DNA of 64,000 bases from Flavobacterium sp. LMO8 (GTDB taxonomy: Bacteria > Bacteroidota > Bacteroidia > Flavobacteriales > Flavobacteriaceae): the NCBI RefSeq assembly GCF_009495755.1, contig NZ_WIBJ01000031.1:1-64000 (forward strand), written 5' to 3'. Of this stretch, positions 59,177 to 64,000 are shown piece after piece (position 1 is the stretch's first letter; each line of letters starts with the position of its first letter). The notes beneath the pieces were generated by a model. That model had not been told where the DNA came from. It was given only the letters and a program-made list of their open reading frames with translations, and did no database searches. Position numbers and translations under genes: made by a program.

Positions 59177-59917
59177 ATGAAATTTTTAAAATATCCGCTC
59201 ACACTTCTATATCGTATTTGGTTTTACATTTTAGTTTTAGTCCCAATTATTGTGCTATTTCCATTAATTTTAGCTACGATTTTGAGCGAAAAAACCTATC
59301 CATTATTTTTTAGAATTGCTAGGTTGTGGTCTAAGGTAATTTTGATAGGAATGGGTTTTAATTATTCTATTGAAGGTGATGAAGTTTTTGAGGATGGTAA
59401 AAGTTATATGTTAGTAGCCAATCATACTTCAATGACGGATATTATGTTGATGTTAATTGCGGTTAAAAATCATCCGTTTGTTTTTGTAGGAAAGAAGGAA
59501 TTAGCTAAGATTCCGATTTTTGGATTTATTTACAAACGGGTTTGTATTTTGGTAGACAGAAGCAGTAGTAAAAGTAGATATGCCGTTTTTGAACGTGCTC
59601 AAAAAAGAATTCATCAAGGTTTGAGTATTTGTATTTTTCCAGAAGGAGGTGTTCCTGAAGAACATATTGTTTTAGATGAATTTAAAGATGGTGCTTTCAG
59701 AATTGCTATTGAACACGGATTACCAATTGTACCAATGGCTTTTTTCGATAACAAAAAACGTTTTTCTTATACTTTTTTCAGTGGAACTCCCGGAAAAATG
59801 AGAGCTAAAATTTTTCCAATTATAGAAACTAAGGGAAAAACATTAGAAGACAGACATGAGTTAAAAACACAAGTTCGTCAAATTATTTTAGGGTCTTTAG
59901 AAAATGATTTAAAATAA
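59177..59917 (+). CDS. plsC: 1-acyl-sn-glycerol-3-phosphate acyltransferase
   Basis: Second acyltransferase of phospholipid synthesis, at the inner face of the cytoplasmic membrane. The 246-residue protein has an N-terminal membrane segment (about 10-35), the catalytic N82-H83-x4-D88 (NHTSMTD) and the FPEG motif at 154-157. It is monocistronic, with its own -7 element and terminator. Confidence 0.92.
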   Translation: MKFLKYPLTLLYRIWFYILVLVPIIVLFPLILATILSEKTYPLFFRIARLWSKVILIGMGFNYSIEGDEVFEDGKSYMLVANHTSMTDIMLMLIAVKNHPFVFVGKKELAKIPIFGFIYKRVCILVDRSSSKSRYAVFERAQKRIHQGLSICIFPEGGVPEEHIVLDEFKDGAFRIAIEHGLPIVPMAFFDNKKRFSYTFFSGTPGKMRAKIFPIIETKGKTLEDRHELKTQVRQIILGSLENDLK

Positions 59918-59944
59918 AAAAGTCCAAACGCATTTGGACTTTTT
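59917..59944. terminator. Hairpin terminator after plsC
   Basis: 12-base arms AAAAAGTCCAAA (59917-59928) and TTTGGACTTTTT (59933-59944) around a 4-base loop, overlapping the last base of the plsC stop codon. Confidence 0.85.
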
Positions 59945-60006
59945 CAGTTTCATTTTAACTAGAAATGAAACAACTTAACTATAAATTTAAGCTTAACCAA
60001 CAAAGC

Positions 60007-61686
60007 TTAAAAACTAAAACTAACTCCGGTATACAAGCCTATAAAATAAGGTTTGAAATTACCAGAGTTTTCATTAAAGGTATTGATCTGGTATTTAAAC
60101 ATAGGTTGGAAATTTGCATTGAAGCTTTTCCAAAAGGAGTATTTAAAACCCAAACCGACATTACTACTAAAATGTATATTGTTTAAATTATTAGCTTCGC
60201 CAATAACTATTTCTTGTCCGTTTGAAACAATTGAAACAGAGTTATCATTTAAAAACAAAGTACTTATTCCTCCAATAAGTTCAATTCCAAATTTTCTGTC
60301 TAATAATTTATAACCTAATTCTAATGGAACCTCTATGAAGCTAATTTGTTGGTTAATGGCGCCATCATATTTTCTAGTTTCAAATTCTTCAACGGATATA
60401 AATGAATTGTCTTCTAATTTACTTTTGATATTTATCATCTTACCCATACTATTTGTGTTTAAGTTTTCAATTGGTTTAGCACTCACGTCTTGGTAAAAAG
60501 TAATATCAGTTGTATTATAATCAAGGCTTAAATTATTAACTCCTGTTTTAATCGTCCATTTATTATTAATGGCATAATTTACTCCAACGCCATAACTTAA
60601 GGTATTGTTATATTCTTTTTGATTGGCGTTGAATCTGCTGTCTAATGAAGAACCTTCGGCAACTGAATTAAAATAAACGGGCGATGCGTTTGTACTTACC
60701 GCCCATCTACTTCTTTTTTCTTTTTCATCTTCATTTTTCCCAGCCTCTTTTTCTTTCAGCAATTCTTCTAGTGGATTAATTTCCGGAGAAATAGCAGCCA
60801 CTAGCGTACTATCGTTATTTATGATACTTTCTGATGATGCTACAATGACATTTGTGTTGTCGGTGCTTTTTTTCTCGGTATCATTATTTATATTTACGAA
60901 ATTTTTCTCGGTTTGGTTTTTATCAAAAAACGAATCTATCTTATCAGCATTAATCTTTTCGTTTTGATTTTTCTTGTTTTTTGAATTTTTAGTTCCAACC
61001 CAATTGTTTGTATTATTATTTTTATCATCAGCTAAAAGAAGAATATCTTCATTTGAAATTAAAGTTTCATATGCAGATTTGTTTCTTTTTGCTTTTGTTT
61101 TCTTAGAATTAGCCACAATAATTGAATTAGATTCTTTTGTATTATTGTTGTAACGAATTCCGGTTTTATTCTTTTTAGTATCAGAAATAATTGAACGATT
61201 AGTTTTATTATTCTTTTCGTTTGAGCGAACGTTTTTCTTTTCGTTTGAAACAACTCCATTGATTGATTTTTTTGAATGTATCAAATCAGAATCAAATTTT
61301 GAACTTTTATTTTCCGATGTGTTCGTGTTCTCTTCAGCCGAAACAATTTGATTCTTTATATTCGTATTTAAAGTGTTGTTGTCTTGAGAATTTAAGTTTG
61401 AATTTTGACTATCCTTATTTTCATTTTCAAAACCAACAACTGTTTGATTAGGGTTGTTAAATGGAGATGTGTTTTCCTTAGATTGAAAATTCCAAATTAA
61501 AGTTCCAATAATGAATAAAGAAGCAGCAATACCAGATAGTTGAAACCAAAATGGAACCACTCTTTTCTTCTTTTTCTTTTCATTTAATAGTGAAGCGATA
61601 GCGTCCCAAGAACCCCGAGGCGGAATCGCTTCAAAGTCTTTAAATTTTTCTTGGAATAATCGTTCTATATTTTTTTGATCTTTCAT
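60007..61686 (-). CDS. Anti-sigma-like membrane protein with C-terminal outer-membrane beta-barrel domain
   Basis: A 559-residue protein with an unusual three-part layout. A cytoplasmic N-terminus (1-45, RLFQEKFKDFEAIPPRGSW) precedes one membrane helix (about 46-66). A long Asn/Lys/Ser-rich disordered region follows (about 67-325). The C-terminal part (about 330-559) resembles the outer-membrane beta-barrel domain of Bacteroidota (RWAVSTNASPVYFNS, GVGVNYAINNKWTIKTGVN, final aromatic ISFSF). The gene overlaps the ECF sigma gene by 4 bases. Anti-sigma function is inferred from position and N-terminus; I see no classical zinc anti-sigma motif. Confidence 0.8.
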   Translation of the reverse strand: MKDQKNIERLFQEKFKDFEAIPPRGSWDAIASLLNEKKKKKRVVPFWFQLSGIAASLFIIGTLIWNFQSKENTSPFNNPNQTVVGFENENKDSQNSNLNSQDNNTLNTNIKNQIVSAEENTNTSENKSSKFDSDLIHSKKSINGVVSNEKKNVRSNEKNNKTNRSIISDTKKNKTGIRYNNNTKESNSIIVANSKKTKAKRNKSAYETLISNEDILLLADDKNNNTNNWVGTKNSKNKKNQNEKINADKIDSFFDKNQTEKNFVNINNDTEKKSTDNTNVIVASSESIINNDSTLVAAISPEINPLEELLKEKEAGKNEDEKEKRSRWAVSTNASPVYFNSVAEGSSLDSRFNANQKEYNNTLSYGVGVNYAINNKWTIKTGVNNLSLDYNTTDITFYQDVSAKPIENLNTNSMGKMINIKSKLEDNSFISVEEFETRKYDGAINQQISFIEVPLELGYKLLDRKFGIELIGGISTLFLNDNSVSIVSNGQEIVIGEANNLNNIHFSSNVGLGFKYSFWKSFNANFQPMFKYQINTFNENSGNFKPYFIGLYTGVSFSF

Positions 61687-62225
61687 TTTGTCTTTTTAAT
61701 TGAATAGTTGTTATTCGATTCAATTTTGTCTTTTAATATGGCTTTAGCTCTTGCTAAATTAGATTTTGATGTTCCAATGTTAATGCCTAACATTTCAGCA
61801 ATTTCTTTGTGTGAATAACCATCCATCACATATAAATTAAAAACCAGTCGATATCTATCGGGTAGTTCCTGAATAATTTTTGTTAAAAATTCAATGGATA
61901 CATTTTCATCTTCAATTTCTAGTTCATCAGTAGCTGGAATCTTTTCTGAAACAATCTCAAAAACTTTTTGGTTTCGATATTGTTGTAAAACATAATTAAT
62001 TACTACTCTTTTTGCCCAACCTTCAAAAGAACCTGAGTTTTTGTACTGACTAATTTTTTCAAAAATTAGTAAAATACTTTCTTGTAAATTATCTTGTGCT
62101 TCCTCATAACTTCTCGAATACTTCAAACACACAGCAAACAACTTTGGCGCTAATAAGTGATAAAGTTGTTCTTGTGCTTTGGTATTGTTTTTAGTACATT
62201 CATATATGAGTTGCTCTAAAATCAA
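61683..62225 (-). CDS. ECF-type RNA polymerase sigma factor
   Basis: A 180-residue sigma-70 family factor. Region 2 (about 20-90) has the ...YSRSYEEAQDNLQESILLIFEKI pattern, and region 4 (about 110-165) shows ELPDRYRLVFNLYVMDGYSHKEIAEMLGINIGTSKSNLARAK with the DNA-binding helix-turn-helix. It shares a 4-base ATGA overlap with the downstream membrane-barrel gene and lies 12 bases after a lipoprotein gene, so the three are probably one operon from the -7 element at 62677. Confidence 0.93.
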   Translation of the reverse strand: MILEQLIYECTKNNTKAQEQLYHLLAPKLFAVCLKYSRSYEEAQDNLQESILLIFEKISQYKNSGSFEGWAKRVVINYVLQQYRNQKVFEIVSEKIPATDELEIEDENVSIEFLTKIIQELPDRYRLVFNLYVMDGYSHKEIAEMLGINIGTSKSNLARAKAILKDKIESNNNYSIKKTK

Positions 62226-62237
62226 ATTGTAATTGTA

Positions 62238-62648
62238 TTAATTAATTACGACTTCTTCAGTTATATATTCGTCTACACCTTGACTATTTGTTCCAGTCCA
62301 AAATTTGAAAGTATAAGTTTCAGTTTCAGTCGGTTTAAAATCAAGATTAACCTCATAAGGACCTTCTTCTGTAGCATCTTCACAAATAGTTTGATTTAGT
62401 CTTACTGCCCTAATTGCAATTGTTTGTGTACGATCATTTGTTTCAACATAAAAATTATCATATAAATGACAAGTGGTTGGTCTTCTGTATTTAACCTTAA
62501 TGAAATTTACTTCGTTTATATTAAATCCTCCCACTGGCATTTCAACAGATTCAACAGGCAATAACACATAATCTGACTTAGGTTCGTCATCTAAATTACA
62601 AGAAATTAGAGCGAACAAAATACTTAGTATTAAAAAGAACTTTCTCAT
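62238..62648 (-). CDS. Small lipoprotein in the ECF sigma operon
   Basis: A 136-residue lipoprotein (signal peptide MRKFFLILSILFALISC). The mature part is likely all-beta, with a repeated V-x-V and aromatic pattern and two cysteines (CHLYD and ICED), possibly a disulphide. I recognise no family. It is the first gene of the minus-strand operon with the sigma factor and the barrel protein. It could be a signal sensor or an unrelated passenger; the sequence does not decide. Confidence 0.72.
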   Translation of the reverse strand: MRKFFLILSILFALISCNLDDEPKSDYVLLPVESVEMPVGGFNINEVNFIKVKYRRPTTCHLYDNFYVETNDRTQTIAIRAVRLNQTICEDATEEGPYEVNLDFKPTETETYTFKFWTGTNSQGVDEYITEEVVIN

Positions 62649-62676
62649 TTTAATGGTTTATTATATATAGTAGATT

Positions 62677-62684
62677 CAAATTTA
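62677..62684 (-). promoter_or_regulatory. -7 promoter element TAAATTTG for the lipoprotein-sigma operon
   Basis: Exact TAnnTTTG match on the minus strand, 28 bases before the ATG at 62648. Confidence 0.5.
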
Positions 62685-62712
62685 ATTAAAAGGTTGCGTT
62701 AAATTACAAAAA

Positions 62713-62735
62713 AAATCACGCTCAAGGCGTGATTT
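62713..62735 (-). terminator. Hairpin terminator downstream of recA
   Basis: AAATCACGC (62713-62721) with GCGTGATTT (62727-62735) around a 5-base loop, 4 bases past the recA stop. A long T run follows on the minus strand. Confidence 0.85.
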
Positions 62736-62739
62736 AATT

Positions 62740-63744
62740 TTATGTGTTATTTTCTTTGATGAGATCTTTAATTTTTTGTTCTAATTCGTCCATTAATTCT
62801 GGATTGTCTTTGATTAAAGCTTTTACGGCATCTCTACCTTGACCTAATTTAGTTTCACCGTAACTAAACCAAGAGCCACTTTTCTTAATGATTTCAAATT
62901 CTACTGCTAAGTCTAAAACCTCACCTACTTTTGAAATTCCTTCACCATACATGATGTCAAATTCTGCAGTTCTAAAAGGTGGTGCTACTTTGTTTTTAAC
63001 GATTTTAACTTTGGTTCTGTTTCCTAAAACATTATCACCATCTTTAATTTGAGTCGATTTACGAATGTCAATACGAACTGAAGCGTAGAATTTTAATGCA
63101 TTTCCTCCCGTTGTAGTTTCTGGACTTCCAAACATAACTCCAATTTTATCACGTAACTGATTAATGAAAAACACCGTACAGTTTGTTTTGTGAATGGTTC
63201 CAGTTAACTTTCTCAATGCTTGCGACATTAAACGTGCGTGTAATCCCATTTTAGAATCACCCATATCACCTTCAATTTCACTTTTTGGTGTTAAAGCAGC
63301 AACAGAGTCAATAACAACAATGTCAATGGCACCAGAACGAATCAAATTTTCTGCAATTTCTAATGCTTGTTCTCCATTATCTGGTTGCGAAATAATTAAG
63401 TTGTCAATATCTACACCTAATTTTTCGGCATAAAAACGATCAAATGCGTGTTCTGCATCAATAAATGCGGCAATCCCTCCTGCTTTTTGAGCTTCAGCAA
63501 TGGCGTGTAATGTTAATGTAGTCTTACCTGACGATTCTGGTCCGTAGATTTCAATAACTCTTCCTCTTGGATAACCATTTACACCTAGAGCTAGGTCTAC
63601 ACCTAATGAACCTGAAGAAATAGCTTCTATCTCTTCAACAGCGCTATCGCCTAATTTCATTACGGTTCCTTTTCCGTACGTTTTGTCAAGTTTGTCTAAT
63701 GTTAGTTGTAAGGCTTTTAATTTGGCTTCTTTATCTGCACTCAT
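62740..63744 (-). CDS. recA: Recombinase RecA
   Basis: ATP-dependent strand-exchange protein for homologous recombination and SOS induction. The 334-residue protein has the Walker A motif GPESSGKT at 68-75, the MAW-like loop [12 protein letters not shown] and the L1/L2-loop sequences [10 protein letters not shown] and [18 protein letters not shown]. Length and motifs are normal. It is a monocistronic gene with a strong terminator. It lies about 9 kb from dprA, whose product partners RecA during transformation. Confidence 0.98.
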   Translation of the reverse strand: MSADKEAKLKALQLTLDKLDKTYGKGTVMKLGDSAVEEIEAISSGSLGVDLALGVNGYPRGRVIEIYGPESSGKTTLTLHAIAEAQKAGGIAAFIDAEHAFDRFYAEKLGVDIDNLIISQPDNGEQALEIAENLIRSGAIDIVVIDSVAALTPKSEIEGDMGDSKMGLHARLMSQALRKLTGTIHKTNCTVFFINQLRDKIGVMFGSPETTTGGNALKFYASVRIDIRKSTQIKDGDNVLGNRTKVKIVKNKVAPPFRTAEFDIMYGEGISKVGEVLDLAVEFEIIKKSGSWFSYGETKLGQGRDAVKALIKDNPELMDELEQKIKDLIKENNT

Positions 63745-63825
63745 AATATGATATTTTTCGTAAAAATACAGCTTTTTTTATTTGTTCCAAAAATTGTTAA
63801 TATGTTTTCAGATGTATTTAAAGAT

Positions 63826-63854
63826 TTGATTTTTAATCAATTTTATTACCTTTG
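63826..63854 (+). promoter_or_regulatory. Promoter TTG-N18-TACCTTTG for trhO
   Basis: TTG at 63826-63828 and TACCTTTG at 63847-63854, 18 bases apart, followed by the ATG at 63912. Confidence 0.6.
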
Positions 63855-63911
63855 CACCCGAATTCTTCCATTTAGAATTCATAACACATTTCTCACTTAA
63901 ACGTTTATAGC

Positions 63912-64000
63912 ATGCAACTGTATAACACCTTAAGCGCAGAAGAAAGAGCTCAATTAATTGATGAAGCCGGAAAACAACGTCTTACATTATCTTTCTATGC
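63912..64000 (+). CDS. trhO: TrhO-like rhodanese protein, N-terminal fragment at the window edge
   Basis: A frame begins with ATG at 63912 (MQLYNTLSAEERAQL) and continues through ...GKQRLTLSFYA to the window end. This N-terminus matches the rhodanese-related TrhO/YceA proteins of Flavobacteria, which hydroxylate uridine 34 of some tRNAs with oxygen. Only about 29 codons are visible, so the catalytic cysteine cannot be checked. The call rests on the N-terminal sequence and a good promoter. Confidence 0.7.
   Translation, partial: MQLYNTLSAEERAQLIDEAGKQRLTLSFY

Noticed and set aside
1-64000. tRNA or rRNA genes
   Set aside because: I saw no stretch with cloverleaf-like conserved loops (GTTCGAATC-type) or rRNA signatures; a tRNA search tool was not available, so a missed gene cannot be fully excluded.

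Overview
The window is AT-rich chromosomal DNA (roughly one third G+C by eye) from a member of the Flavobacteriaceae, most likely Flavobacterium or a close relative. Four things point there. Promoters repeatedly match the Bacteroidota -7 element TAnnTTTG. There is a secreted protein with a type IX secretion C-terminal domain. Family-specific genes form a block running purD, a small membrane protein, a polytopic membrane protein, upp, a DUF4254 gene and a family 9 glycosyltransferase. An ECF sigma factor is paired with a combined inner-membrane/beta-barrel protein. I saw no rRNA, tRNA, CRISPR array, prophage or insertion sequence with a transposase.

Layout. 1-8.5 kb: a partial membrane protein, RNase R, two DUF2007 paralogues, a 0.6-kb AT-rich gap with DnaA-box-like words, then rpiB, a cation efflux gene, an AAA/DUF4143 ATPase and tex. 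8.6-14 kb: a CPBP intramembrane protease with a zinc-ribbon membrane protein, tatA, a degenerate LytM protein, a GH3-like protein and a carboxypeptidase-regulatory-like exported protein. 14.1-42.1 kb: a nucleosidase-like protein followed by a large surface-polysaccharide locus. It holds a Wzz-like protein, rfbBACD for dTDP-L-rhamnose, a PagL-like lipid A deacylase, a gmd/colC/colD set that points to GDP-L-colitose, a Wzx flippase, two O-antigen polymerase/ligase-like proteins, a UDP-glucuronate decarboxylase, an initiating sugar-phosphate transferase, at least six glycosyltransferases and a CapK-like ligase. A head-GIN lipoprotein and a T9SS cargo protein sit inside it. 42.2-53.4 kb: purD, upp and neighbours, a PaaE-type reductase, a PadR regulator with two membrane partners, a thioesterase, a HU/SPOR protein and dprA. 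53.4-54 kb: a small GIY-YIG nuclease gene embedded in bipartite palindromic repeats. 54-64 kb: a divergent PEP carboxylase, two lipoproteins (one PliI-like), trpS, plsC, a lipoprotein/ECF sigma/anti-sigma-barrel operon, recA and the start of trhO.

Most of the window is ordinary housekeeping and cell-surface biosynthesis. The most unusual parts are: the GIY-YIG gene whose last codons and stop are made of the surrounding repeat, with a further copy 40 kb away; short TTTCAA/TTGAAA repeats that have entered the rhamnose genes, including a 7-bp tandem repeat inside rfbD; a GC-rich noncoding block between the HU/SPOR gene and dprA; and a ColD enzyme recognisable by histidine in place of the PLP lysine. 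Several gene starts were moved downstream because the longest open frame begins inside a clear -7 promoter element.
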